64,000 bases of DNA from Hypericum androsaemum. Its lineage: Eukaryota; Streptophyta; Magnoliopsida; Malpighiales; Hypericaceae. A program made the translations under genes and the position numbers. The notes beneath the pieces are model-generated. The model saw nothing but the letters and a program-made list of their open reading frames with translations, was not told where the DNA came from and did no database searches. This document shows positions 35,536 to 48,010 of this stretch, piece after piece; position 1 is the first letter of the stretch, and each line of letters begins with the position of its first letter. Where the stretch lies: positions 511,001 to 575,000 of the forward strand of contig OZ023182.1 of the NCBI GenBank assembly GCA_963995505.1, given 5' to 3'.

Positions 35536-38500
35536 ATCGGACGGTGGGACCCGTGGGACCCGGGAGTGTGATTTCTTTACTTGATATAGGAGCCCATTAC
35601 CAAATAAAGGAACGGGGAATTTGACGGGTCTTTACTATTTAATTATGTATTATTCAGCTTATTTCGGCAGTATTCCAAATATTTTTACGACTACCTAAAT
35701 CGGATAACATACCCTTAATCATTCTCTCCTACGTTATAATTACATGTACATTAAAAGCAATTAGTTAACACCAAAATTTTGTTTTATAAAATAATCATAA
35801 TTCGTGCAATCATAAGTTGATGCAGCTACTTATAAAAAAAAGTTGTTGCAGCTAATTTTTTCATTTTCAGTTGAGAAAGTACCGATTGTAGTAATAAAAA
35901 ATATACAACATCTGCAATAAGAATGAAAACTTTATTCAAAAACTCGTGAAACGGTATATGATGTGATTATAATCGGCTCCAAATATTTGAAATTTCGTTT
36001 TTCTTTGTTTCCGTTGATTTGAATTTCATTACTTGTTTTTTTAATGAGATTATTCTCAAAACCAAAATTGTTGGCACCATTCATATACTTACCAAGTTAG
36101 CAAAGCTTTTAAAATCGTATAGGTTTTAGGGTGAAGGTTGCCAAAAAAAATTAAGGTTGCTAATTTTTTTGGTAAATTTTTTATTGGCACCATTTTTAAA
36201 ATTTTAAATTAAGGTTGCTAATTAAAGTTATCACACAACATCATCCATAACCATTGATGCTGTCACTAATAAAGTGAGCATCACCATTGGGGAGTGATCT
36301 GAACTGTTAGATAAGGAGGGACGCATGTGATTTTAATCACATGGTTGAGATAATGGTACAACATGTGATATAGACAATGGTGCAATATGCAACATACAAT
36401 AATTTTACATGTTTTAAATATAAAATTCTAATAGTACATGCGACATACAATTGTGCAACTTGCTTTACGTATAAATTTCTAAAATTACTCTTATATAATC
36501 TTATATATTACAAATTTGTCATCACACGCACGAACATTTTTACGTTGTCTGTACCTGCTGGCACCGCAACACTGGATCAGGCCTTATAATGTTTAGGTGA
36601 TGAGAAGGTATTTAATTTCATAACTATTATACATCCAAATAAATTGTTTTGTCGGAGACCACTTGGTATTTGAAATTTTCAAATACCTATATATTCGAGT
36701 AATTAAGATTTGAATTAATGAGACCACGAAACTGTTGAACTTTTAAACTCTGGTTAAAGTAGGTTATTATTACATCTGTTAATCTAATTTCAAGGTTAGG
36801 GTTTTCCTCGATGGTTAAATTTTGAACAGGAAGAGGATATCCCTTTAGTTCCGAGTGCCGGAACTGGATATCCGTTTGATTGTTTTCAAAAAAAAAAAGG
36901 ATATCCGTTTGATGGGGTTATGGACCGAGAAAAGTGAAGGAGGAAAAGGAGAAGTCCAGCAAACAAGATAAGTAGAGTAGGCCATGGGATTCTATAAAGT
37001 TGGGTGCCGGCACTTATTTTATCTGACTTGGATGCTTTTGTTTTACTCTTACTCAAGGTTTTAAAAACACATCATGGAATGAGGGCCAGCTCTAGCCAGC
37101 CACAGTAGGCCATTTTTTAAGGCAATTTGGCCAATTGTGTTTTTTATGTGTAGATTAATCCAGTTTTCAGTGAATTGTCTATGTTTAACAAACTAAATTA
37201 CCATATCATTATCATTTATCAACGGAACAAACCTCCTCACGTTAAAAAAAATGCTCACCCTTACTATGCTTCCGCCATTTTACTCTTCCTTCACGTAAAA
37301 AGCGTTTCCGCTGGTCAAAAATAATAATAAAAGGTCAATTAATGATAATTAATCACGTTTTTACTTTACAGGTACGTTAATCGCTTTATATGTGTATGAC
37401 TTTTCTTGTATGTGGTTCGTTCTCTTCCCCTCTTCTATGACTATACCTTTTCTTTTTATTAACGGATGGACGAATGACCCTCTAAAGATTATAACCTCCT
37501 CTTTGTTGAATAGAATTTTGTAGATTTCTCTTTCCGGATTTTAAGTCTACAACATGTAAAAATAGTGTGTGACCGGGTTTATGAAATGTAAAAAAGAAAA
37601 CCCAAAAAACAGCGACTGCCCCAAAGAAACCTAAAAACGTATGATGATTTTTTTAAATGTTCTGATATTCAGAATTAGTTCTTTTAATAATATATTCAGA
37701 GTTAATTTTTCTAATAATATTTTTTTTACGTACATAAAATTTGAACCTATCTCATTAAGTAAATCCAAATTTTTTAACATCTCACATTAACGAGCTTCAC
37801 TCTTACCTGTCAATTTGGTGTCTATTTCTCATCAAGCTTGTAACTTTCTCACCAGTGTGGGGGCCGGATCTTTCGTTTCACTTTGTGCAATGATCCTTTT
37901 TAGTGCATGGTGGTATGATAAAAAAATTTAGTTCGCATTATACAAAACGAGCAATACAACCAGAAGATTTTTTTCATGCTATTTTATTCTGCAACCATAC
38001 AATTTATGGCATTGTCGGTCAATTTCGTTTGTGATTCTTGACCACCAAATTGTGTTTGAACCATTATACTGGGAGCCCTTATGATTGGATGATTACCCTT
38101 TAGTTGATTTAAATATTGGGATATATATTTAAAATTAATCCATTTAAAAAAAACTTTACAGTGGATCTAGTATACATATTGAACAAGAAACAAAAACCTT
38201 TTTGTAGGAACATTAATTGACAACAATTAATTAAATAATATAAAAACGAAACCACCATTAATTCCTTGTCTTTATATGTGTTGGCTTGAGGAACTTGTAT
38301 GCTAGTTAACTAGTTAAGAGCAAAATTAACAAGATTTTGACCAAGGATAGGAAAATTTAGAGCCTTATGGATCCAATCTTCTGGGCCAATTTCATTCATG
38401 GCTAATCAATTTTGGTGTGATCCCCGTGTATATATCTTAAAGTTACCATTTATAAATTTCGTCTTATAAAAAAAGAGAGATATACACGTACTAAAAAGTG

Positions 38501-38793
38501 AATCATTCTTTTTCACTTTTATATATCATTTGTAAAAAAATGAATAATTCTTTTATCCATTTGATAGACTGTCAAATATGATTTTATTAATGAAATTACG
38601 AGCTTCTTGGAAATAAATATAGGGAGGAAGGTACAAGCAGTGAAGCTTTATATATCGTTTCCCAGTTCCCATGTACACGTCAAGGCAAAAAATAAAGTAG
38701 GAGGTACGGTTAATAAAGTGATCGAAAGAGGACGACATTGCTTCACCAACAAATTACATATACACGCTCGCAGCTTCTTCAGCAACCTGATGA
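35536..38793. other. Intergenic AT-rich DNA with a dispersed repeat
   Basis: About 36340-36570 resembles the repeat at 780-1085: both contain ATGCGACATACAAT, a TTTTAAATATAAAATT word, a TATATAATCTTATATATTACAAAT-like run and a CACGCA...TTTTA...TTGTC end. A small duplication of GGATATCCGTTTGAT lies at 36857-36915. No gene is supported. Confidence 0.5.
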
Positions 38794-41700
38794 TCAGAAG
38801 AGCTTGAAGAGTAGGCCCCCGTGGGCCGCGAAAAATGGAGCAAACACCAAGGACTCGACGGCCATGAGCTTGATGAGGATGTTCAGGGATGGACCGGACG
38901 TGTCCTTGAGGGGGTCTCCGATTGTGTCTCCGATCACCGCGGCTTTGTGAGCGTCTGAGCCCTTTGGACCGAGTGATTTTGCGTGCTCGGACGCGCCGGC
39001 CTGAAGCAGCAAGCAATGTCAGTACTTCCAACAGATCATATACTTTCAATGTAATATTGCAGATGACAAGTGATTGAAGATGTTTTGTTTTTTATGTTTC
39101 AAAGTTTGAACCTTGGTTCCGGAGTAGGAATCCAATTCGCGACCCACGTTTTACCACTTGATTCAGATCTCGAGTCCGGTATACTAGTTTGTAATTGCAA
39201 AGAAGATTATGAAAATTTTAGTCCATATACAATTTGAAGTTATGCAAAGTCTTACCTCTATGTACTTCTTGGCATTATCCCATGCCCCTCCAGTATTAGA
39301 AGCTGATATTGCAACCTACAAATAACATGGAAGAGAAGAGAAAGACATAAGCTAATTAACAAGAAAAAGGCAATGAGGGTGTATATAAAGGCATACCTGG
39401 ACACCCGAAACGAGAGATCCAGCGAGAACGCCGGAGAGTGTTTCGACTCCGAAGAGGGTCCCTGCAATGAGGGGTGTGAGCATGACAAGAGCACCAGGCG
39501 GGATCATTTCCCTGAGGGAGGCATCAGTGGAGATCTTGACACAGTTTGCGTAGTCAGGTTTGGCTCTGCCTTCCATTAGCCCCGGGATGGTATTGAACTG
39601 CCTGCGCACCTCTTCGACCATCTTCAGGGCCGCGCTCCCCACGCTCTTCATCGTCATGGCAGAGAACCAGTACGGAAGCATCGCGCCGACGAGTAGGCCA
39701 ATGAACACCTTTGGAGTCAGGACGTCCACGGTTTTGATGCCTGCCCTGCTAACGAAGGCTCCGAACAATGCGAGGGAAACGAGTGCAGCTGATCCGATGG
39801 CGAAACCCTGAGACATTGAAATATAAAGATCATCAATTAGGTAATATGGTTGTCTGAGATTTTCCAATCAATGATCAAATTAGGCAGGATTGGAGGAATG
39901 TCTTACCTTGCCAATTGCAGCTGTGGTGTTTCCAGCAGCATCAAGGGCATCAGTCCTTTCGCGAATCTTGTGGCTCATTCCTGCCATCTCAGCGATTCCA
40001 CCTGCATTGTCGCTTATAGGCCCGTAAGCATCAATTGCAAGGCCGGTGGCAATGGTGCTGAGCATTCCCAGAGCAGATATGGCAATTCCATACATGGCGG
40101 CCAGACTGAAGCTCACATAAATGGCAAGTGCGATGGCAAAAATTGGGATGATTACAGACTTGTATCCAAGAGCCAAACCGAATATCACGTTCGTTGCAGC
40201 TCCAGTCCTGCAAGAATCTGCGACATCCTGTACCGGACTGCATAGATTGGACAGGGTAATAAGAATCTTTTCTTTTCGGGAGTTCGGCGGAAGGAACTCA
40301 ACCAAGGAAGATTTATCGAGTCACGAAGATCATCATTCACCTGTAAGCATTGCTCGTGTAGTATTCTGTTGTATATCCAATAACTAGCCCAGCCCACAAG
40401 CCAATTGCAACACAGAAGAAGAGGTGCCTGCAATAACAAGTAGATTGGTTAGTATCATATAATGTAGAGGTTGTCTTGCTTCAAGAGTGTCTAGACATAT
40501 ACCAGTTCTTTACAGTCTTCTCAGTCCCGAAATTGAAGAGAGTGAACTCGGATGGCAACGCGAAGAAGCTGACCATGGCAATCCCAGCAGTCATTAGGAC
40601 AGTTGAGACCACAAGTTGCCTCTTCAGCGATGGCTCGATATCTTTAACATCTTTGATCTCGAAAAGATCAGTCGCGAAAAGCGTTGTGATCAAGCATACT
40701 ACAATCCCCATTGAACTTACAATCAATGGATAGGACATGGCGGTGTAGTCGTGTGTGATGCCGAAAGAAGAGATGGAAGCAACAAAGAGAGCTGCACATG
40801 ATGATTCGGCGTAAGAACCGAAAAGGTCAGAGCCCATTCCTGCAATGTCCCCTACATTGTCACCCACATTGTCAGCAATAACCTGCATAAGCAATCACCA
40901 AATGATCAGCCTTCTTTTTCTTTTTTTTTTTTGGTCTGTTTAAGAAATGTTGAGTGTAAGAGATTTTGATGTCTGGGAAATTACAGCTGGATTCCTTGGA
41001 TCATCCTCAGGGATGTTTCTTTCCACTTTCCCAACAAGATCAGCTCCAACATCTGCTGCTTTTGTGTAGATACCTCCACCGACTCTCCCGAAGAGTGCCA
41101 TTGATGAACCACCAAGACCATAGCCAGTGATGGACTCATATAGACCCTCCCAGTCATCACCATAGTAGAGTTTGAAGAGGTGGATAGAAATAAAGAGGAC
41201 AAGAAGCCCATTGGCAGCCAGAAGGAATCCCATGACAGCACCGGATCGAAAAGCTACGATGAAGGCTTTTCCAACACCCTTCCTTGCTTCCAGAGTTGTC
41301 CTTGCATTCGCATAGGTCGCAATCTTCATCCCCAGGAAACCGGAGAGGGTAGAAGTGATACCGCCGAGCAGGAACGCGATTGTGCTAAACAAGGCATTGG
41401 CCAGAGCCGGCTTGCACATGTTCCCTTTGCTGTATGTGCAAGGTTCACTCTTGGTGCTGAAGCCTTTAACCGATCCGAGGAAAAGGAAGATGACGAGTCC
41501 AAACACTCCCATGAAGATGCTGAGGTACTTGTACTCTGTGAAGAGGAATGAAGTTGCACCTGCAAGTAAACATAGAACAGATCATAAGATATGGACAATT
41601 GAAAGTTTAAACATGGCAAGGATAACACAGAATTGACAATCTCCATCTGTTAATTTCTCCACAAGATTTTAAAGTTCTAAATGCCACCAAGAAAGATACA

Positions 41701-42426
41701 GAATGAACCAAATCCAACATATAATAGCAGTTTAATTCATAAAACCAGCTGAAAAGGAACAAAAGGACACAGAAGTGACAAGGCAAGAACATAACAACAA
41801 AAAATGAACATCAGCAATATTAACATCAGCATCCATGATTACCACTGATATTGTTTCTTAACTTATTTATAATATATATCATAACCATAGAGGTAAGCAC
41901 AAAAGAACAAGCAGGCATTAAACTAACAATTACCAACCCAACGGAAGTTGGTATAAGGGCCTTGGATTCTCTTAAAGAGTCTTACGAATAGAACGAGCTA
42001 CTTAAGGTCCGACAACACTCGATTCATTCTGAATGATGTGTTCACCCCAAAAAAAAAAACAAATACCGTTCTTTTCTTTTTGTTAGGCCTGATCAGTGAC
42101 ATAATGCAACTACTCATCATCACATAAATAAGCCTATAGCCAATCTCATAAACCTGAGAGAGAGAGAGAGAGAGGGAGAGAGAGAGAGGTCACTCACCAA
42201 CAGAAATAGCATTCTGGATTTCAGCAACCTTAATAGCAATCTCAGTGTTGTCAATACCCTCCTCCTCCTCATCATCTTCAATAAGCCTGTCCTTGTAGCC
42301 ACTCCCGGACCCACCAGAGACCTTCACCTTGGAAACCAAGTACCACTGCACCAACGCAAACACTATACCAATCACAGCTGATGAAGGTATCACAACCTGG
42401 GTTAGTCCATCGCTCAACACACCCAT
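38794..42426 (-). CDS. VHP1: Vacuolar H+-translocating pyrophosphatase, type I
   Basis: Hydrolyses cytosolic pyrophosphate and pumps protons into the vacuole. Eight exons: 42198-42426, 40985-41559, 40503-40882, 40341-40427, 39907-40237, 39397-39807, 39256-39315 and 38794-39000; 759 residues, all phases consistent. Catalytic loop [20 protein letters not shown] at residues 246-265, followed by [20 protein letters not shown], split by intron 2. The second acidic cluster is [26 protein letters not shown] carries Ala where K+-independent type II enzymes have Lys, so this is the K+-stimulated type I pump. The last exon holds the C-terminal acidic/basic motif [10 protein letters not shown]...[19 protein letters not shown]. 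Many membrane helices are visible. The N-terminus ([20 protein letters not shown]) and an acidic first loop ([11 protein letters not shown]) are normal for plant enzymes. Intron 1 has a long GA microsatellite near its donor. Confidence 0.97.
42153..42188. repeat. GA microsatellite in first intron of the H+-PPase gene
   Basis: A run of GAGAGA broken by one GGG lies 10 to 45 bases inside the intron from the donor at 42197. Confidence 0.9.
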
Positions 42427-44775
42427 TTTCCCTCCACCCCGAGAACCAAAAAAAACTCTCAACCCTACCCTTCCCTTTTTTGTGTGCTCTCTCTAAGAAC
42501 CAGTCCTACACGCAATTGCTTCCAAGGGAAGGAAAGGCCTGGTTTTGGTATTATAAGAGAGTTCGTGAACTTAGGAGTACATTATCCGAAAAGATATCTT
42601 GTGAGGGATTAATTTTGCATGGCTGTGAATTCGAACATGTGACCGGACCGGAGGCTGGTTGGTTTGACATGTAGATGGGATCTTTTTAAAGACAGATTAG
42701 AGTACTATCCGATCATAAGAAATAACTTTATCTATGGTATGGTTGGTTTATCATGTAAATGAGATTTTCTTAAAAAGATTTTAATATCAAAATTCAAACG
42801 CTATCAAATTTTATTGTAAAGGATGATATTTTTTATTTTAATTTCTTACTACTTAAAATATGTTAATTCATATTGTTCCTAATTGCAGTAGCGTATAATC
42901 TTCTCCTGAAACCTTGTATCTTGTCTAACTGGTTGGTTTGAACGACGGCTTTTTGAGATCTTTTTCATGTGCCCGTATTATTTATATTGTCATCTGTGAG
43001 TTGGGTCCTATTAACCAATTCCCAATAGTGACATTTATGTTTCTTGCAACTTTGTCTCCATTGTAGATTTTTTATAGAAATAGTCTCCATTGTAGATGAA
43101 GTTTGGTGATCCTTTGGAGATAAGGTTAGATAAGGACAAACAATTTTTGTATTTTCTATTGTAAATGTGTCAGGTTTTTAATTATTGAACGTGAGAATTT
43201 ATTTCTCTATTATCTCCGTGGAAGAATTTATATGGTTTAATTGCTGCCATCAACCACCAGATTGACTAATAACATTTGAGCCGGGCACAATTACAAAATT
43301 GACATTATTTTTTGTTTTGTTAATCTAAGTGCCTAGAAGCATGATAATATTTTTGTTTTGTTATTTTCTGTAAATTTGACTGATTAAAAGGTTTATAACG
43401 AAGGGAATAAAAAGGCAAATTTCTTTTCGTTTTCCTCCGATTGAATAGGTCGAGGTTGGAATAATTCGTAGACTTGAAGAGATCAGAGATAAACTTGATG
43501 AGTCATGCAAAGGTGAATTTATTTTAATTTCTGTCGGTGGGATTATTTTAAAATGGTCAATGACATATCTTAACATCTAAGATTCTACGGGACTCGCTTT
43601 TTCTATCACACGTTGCGGATATTAAAAAAAAACTAAACGATTTTTTTTTTAGAATTTCAAGACTAGGGATGGTCCAAACAAAATTTCCGGGTATATACCA
43701 TGTGGCAGGGATTTGGGTAGAAAAATGCCATAATTGATAGTTCATGGATTGATCCTAAAGGAAAGATCACGGGAAGATTTGCGTCTAACCTTGTGACCAT
43801 TTAATATGAATATGATTTTTTTTTCACTCTTGGTGGAAGAAGAACTAACTTTATCCTGATTAGTACATGAATCTTATTAAAGTATATTCCATGTCCTAAT
43901 CGATAGCATCAACGCGTCAGTGGTGTTCGGTCTGATTTCGCAATCAACACTCTTAATGGTCACATGGCGAGGACGTGTGTTAATTGGTGAGTAGCTATAT
44001 CAAGATGGTGCAATGTGGATGTGGTAGGAATTAAGGGCAGAGTTTAATTACGTGTACTTTCGAAAAACAAAAGAAGAATAATTTTCGTGATTTAGGATTC
44101 AAATATTTAACTAATTAATCTAAAATCGAATCGGATAAAACTTTTGAAAATTCACATATATTTTTCAACAAATATTTAAAGCAACTTCAAGAGATGATCA
44201 CACTCACACCCACGAGGTCGTTGTGAGCTGTGTTGGTTAACTGGGAAATCGGGATGCAGTTTTTATTTCCGGTATCTACTTCTCAACTACGCATGCTATT
44301 TTCGTGAGAAAAAAATGCGCAATCTTGGAAGAAAAAACGAGTAACTAATTTAGAGACTTTACCGTATTGCCAGCCAGGTTTTGAGGCATGCGTGCTTTGT
44401 GTGGAAAGGGAAAACGAGGTGGAGTGGAAACTAGATTATCACTTCACTCCTCATCGATCTAGTACGAGAGAATTAGCGAGAATTTATCCAAATGATATGA
44501 ATTTTGAATTCTTTTAAATAGGTATTGGTTTCAAGTCATAAAAAAAACATAACATAACATGTAGTATGAGAGTACCAAGTTATTCATATTTTTCTTCTCA
44601 AAAATAAGTTATTCAGATTTTTTTAATTTATCATTAATCCACCACTGAAGTCAATGCAAATGCCTCTGCCACTACCCACTTGTCCATGTGAAATCAACGG
44701 TTCCACAGCTATTCTTCACCGACAAATTGCTGTTTTTCATATGTCATATGGGTCAAGTAGCGTGAATTAAAATAT
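42427..44775. other. Intergenic AT-rich DNA
   Basis: The promoter of the H+-PPase gene should lie in the first kilobase. No ORF, RNA gene or named repeat is supported; a divergent pair GTTGGTTTGACATGTAGATG / GTTGGTTTATCATGTAAATG occurs near 42658 and 42743. Confidence 0.5.
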
Positions 44776-44783
44776 TTTCTAGG

Positions 44784-45651
44784 TAGGATGGCAATTAGAC
44801 TTTTACCCTAAGAGTTTACCCTGATTCAGACTTGAAGGGTCCAAGACTCGTTGACTTTGACCGGGTCTAGATCCTGATCTTGCCCGAATCCTGATATTTT
44901 AAAAGGATAAGGGCATGGATATGTATATTAATTATTAGATATATTTCCAAATTCTCAATTTTTAAAGATAAATATTCTTTATTAAAACGAAAATTCAAAA
45001 CAGAGCAAACGAAAAAAAAGATAAGATATAGGGGCCCGATATTTACATCGGTTACAACCCCACCCTCGACCAAAACGTTCCCTCAATTTCAAGAGGTGAA
45101 GAATAGAGACCTATAAATCCTTGTAGGCAATCAAGAAAGTGAGTACCGATTGATTGTGAATAATCGATGCATCCGTCCAAAAGATCCACTCTTTGGGCAT
45201 GAAAGAGTACGAAATTTAGGAGAAACTCATTATCGCACCTCGCTTCATTGAAGATAATACCATTACGAAGCAACCACATGCCCCAAGTAATATGCCCCAA
45301 GTAATAGCAGTGAAAATCACAAACTAAATCCTCAATTTTAACTTGCCCAACTTCAACTTTTTTGATTTGCTTGTTTGATTTCTTTGTATTGATTTGCTTA
45401 ATGAATGAAAATGTCTCACAGCTATTTGAAAACTATCAAAAGATAATTTAATTTTTTAAATTAAATATTTTATTTAAAAAATACGGACCCGTGGGTCGTC
45501 CTGATCCTACCCGGTTTTTTAGGACCCAGATCTTACCCAAATTCTTATTTTTAAAGAGGATTAGGGTAAGGATCTGGATCGACCATTTAAAAAGAGGATA
45601 AGGATCTGGGTCCTATGGATCCTACCCAAATCCTGTCCATTACCATCCCTA
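44784..45651. mobile_element. Short non-autonomous hAT element, 868 bp
   Basis: The left end TAGGATGGCAAT and inverted right end TAGGGATGGTAAT are imperfect terminal repeats. The flanking 8-bp duplication TTTCTAGG is perfect (44776-44783 and 45652-45659). The subterminal parts are rich in inverted copies of GGATAAGGATCTGGGTCC and GGACCCAGATC-like words. It contains a fragment of LINE coding sequence and no transposase. Confidence 0.85.
45052..45300 (-). pseudogene. LINE reverse transcriptase C-terminal fragment
   Basis: An 82-codon frame with WGMWLLRNGIIFNEARCDNE followed by FLLNFVLFHAQR resembles the W..WxxRN..IF segment between the zinc-binding and RNase H regions of plant L1-type LINEs. 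It has no start of its own and lies wholly inside the short hAT element. Confidence 0.45.
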
Positions 45652-45659
45652 TTTCTAGG

Positions 45660-46309
45660 TGGAGGAAGTTGATCTAACCAAAAAAAGGAACTTGTGGGAA
45701 TTCTGTCAACTCCAATTTGCAAAATCCGACAGTATGACATCAAGAAATCACTTAAAACCAGCAGCAATAGGCAATATACAAACTGTACTAGAAAGAACTC
45801 CTCACCACATACACAGCGTTCGCGTCACTCGTATCTGTCCCACTTGATAATGGCAACAAAAAATTCGTAAATTAGTAGCATTATGTGATGTAATCTTAAA
45901 CTCGAAACCTTTCATCAGCTTCCTGCAATGATCTTTGACAATTTGACCAGGTTACAAGAGAAGAAGCTTCGGACAAGAACAGAGAACGAAAAAAGCTCAA
46001 GACAAGAGATTAATGCATTTTTCACAGGCGATCGAGAATATGATCCATTAGCCACGATAATATGGACTTTCCAAGCAACTGTCCTCATCTTCGAGTCGGC
46101 ATCAATCTTGCGATCCCACCCTCACCACAGTCACTGACAGTGAGCTCGGTATCACGTCGAATTCTGAGAAGACGAGCACTGTATGTTCTTCCTTTCAGCT
46201 GATGCACGTACATCTCTCCCCTATTAGAGGTAATGCAAGTGTATTCATCCACAAAAGATTGGAACAGTTGAACCAGAAAAAGGCTTCCGCAGTTGCACTT
46301 GCCTACTTT
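45660..46309. other. Sequence between hAT and LTR elements, with one unassigned ORF
   Basis: A minus-strand frame (46085-46315) reads GKCNCGSLFLVQLFQSFVDE, then CITSNRGEMYVHQLKGRTYS, and ends at 46085. It runs into the LTR without an ATG before that boundary, so it may be a gene or element fragment cut off by the insertion. I do not recognise the product. Confidence 0.3.
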
Positions 46310-46321
46310 TGCCAATAAGCC

Positions 46322-47082
46322 TGTTGCGATAAATTGTGGTAGAACGTCAGAAACGATCTTAAGAACGAGTCCGATGTGATCGTCCCAAGAGCGATTCGAA
46401 CGAATAGGTAAAGATGGAAGAAATATGGGATTGAGAGGAGAGAAGAAAGAGGGTAAGGAGGAGAGAAAAATATAAAAAATATGAAAGATAAAAGCTATGA
46501 AACTACATAAGATAAAAGCTACGATAAAAGCTATGAAGCTAAGAATTTGGTGTTTGGTTTGTGGGTATTTTCATGCCTATACCTAGCTCTCCTTATATAG
46601 ATAAGCTCGTCCCAGCCCAATAGAAAAACCTTAGGCCATTTTCAAATAGAAAAACTTAACATAGCCCCGGCCTAATAAGAAAAATACAAACTGCCAAAAT
46701 TTATAACCAAATTTTTGCCCCTTTCTGTGATGAATTTGGAAAAGTCATAAACTACAAAGTTGTAGATCTCTATCTTCTCTTTCTATGACTTTTAGAATCA
46801 CGTCAATCTAATACTTGAGCCGAAAGCTACGGTCTTTTTTACCAAAATAGGTTCAGCAGATCCGCGGCCTAATAAGGAAAATCTACTGCCAAAGCTTCCA
46901 ACCCAAGTCTGGCCTTTTTCTGCATCCAATTTGGAGAAGTCACAATCTAGAAAGTTCTAGATCTTTGTTTTATCTTTTTGTTGCTTTTAGAATCGTATCA
47001 ATCGGATACACGAGTAGGAAGATAAGACTATTTTACTGAGACATAGTCAAACAAATCCGCAAATTAATTTTCCGCTCCAACA
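46322..47082 (-). repeat. LTR, left copy (3' LTR)
   Basis: On the plus strand it begins TGTTGCGATAAATT and ends TTTTCCGCTCCAACA. It aligns along its whole length with 53204-53987, with scattered substitutions and an indel of roughly 30 bases near its first 150 bases. A TATA sequence (CTTATATAGATAAGC) lies near 46594. Confidence 0.92.
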
Positions 47083-47257
47083 ATGCCCCCTACACGTCAA
47101 TGTTTTGACGCTTGGAAAAGCGTTAACGTGTATCCGTCCTTAAACACACGAAAAATTAACTCCACTCAAAAAATAATCGACTTAGGCAAGACCGTAAATA
47201 TGTGGAAAATGTACCATCAAATTGGTCGAGACATAGCCGTTGTAAGCGTGTAGTTGA

Positions 47258-47680
47258 TCACTCATCTCGAGATATCCATGTCCTCACGGCTTTCTTGCAA
47301 AAATTTAATTTAGGCCTACATGGTTGAGTGGGAATTCTATGTCCTTCGTCAAAATGACCATACAATTGTTGTTGAAAGTCTCTAAGCTTTTTTCTTTGCT
47401 TTTGAATTTTTTGCTCCAACCTTCTTCGTTGTGTCTTCGTTAGAGTCGGTCGATGAGACTCCGAACACTTGCCCCCCGAGTAAGGGTTTGGCTTTTTTGG
47501 CATCTCCTTTCGCACAGGCTTCGTGTGATAACTCGGAGACCTTGTAGATGGATCACTCTTTGTGGGTCGTGTCTCACATGGTTCTTTCTTGGACTGCAAA
47601 AGTTCTTTCTTAGGCACCCAAACCTTGAAGGGCTTCTTTCTCTGAAGAACTCCTTGCTCATTCACCAATCGAGTGACCAC
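47258..47680 (-). CDS. Element-internal ORF with LTKTQRRRLEQKIQ motif (gag-like)
   Basis: 140 codons, basic. Contains HRPTLTKTQRRRLEQKIQKQ, a motif seen in Ty3-type plant gag/protease regions. It is in the same frame as the 420-residue ORF to its right (48011-49273) and is separated from it by stops, so both may once have been one polyprotein. Confidence 0.5.
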   Translation of the reverse strand: MVTRLVNEQGVLQRKKPFKVWVPKKELLQSKKEPCETRPTKSDPSTRSPSYHTKPVRKEMPKKPNPYSGGKCSESHRPTLTKTQRRRLEQKIQKQRKKLRDFQQQLYGHFDEGHRIPTQPCRPKLNFCKKAVRTWISRDE

Positions 47681-48010
47681 ATCTCTCTTAATCCATGCGT
47701 ACTCAAGCGGCCTCTTGCTGTTGCTGGCTGATTTCAGCCGTGTGACTTGAGGACACTCTTTCTAATTTGAAACCTTTAACGGTCGAGGTTGAACTGACAC
47801 ATTAGGTTGTTGCTTCACCGCACTCTTACTTGGTTGTTGAGGAGGACTTGAATAGTTGGCTTTATCATCCTTCACCTTCTCTGTCATGTGCATGTCTTGC
47901 CCCCCGGCTGGGATAATTTTGGCCGATGTAGGAGCTTCAACTGCAATGCTGCAATATTCTTCATGCCCCCCGGGTGAGATTGAATTCTGACTGATACTCT
48001 GACTGTAGAC

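Noticed and set aside
38553..38738. Minus-strand ORF beyond the H+-PPase stop
   Set aside because: It lies in the 3' UTR, AT-rich, and has no recognisable product.
39352..39398. ORF continuation past VSGVQ in the H+-PPase gene
   Set aside because: This is intron read-through; the CAG|GTATGC donor at 39397 joins in phase to [10 protein letters not shown].
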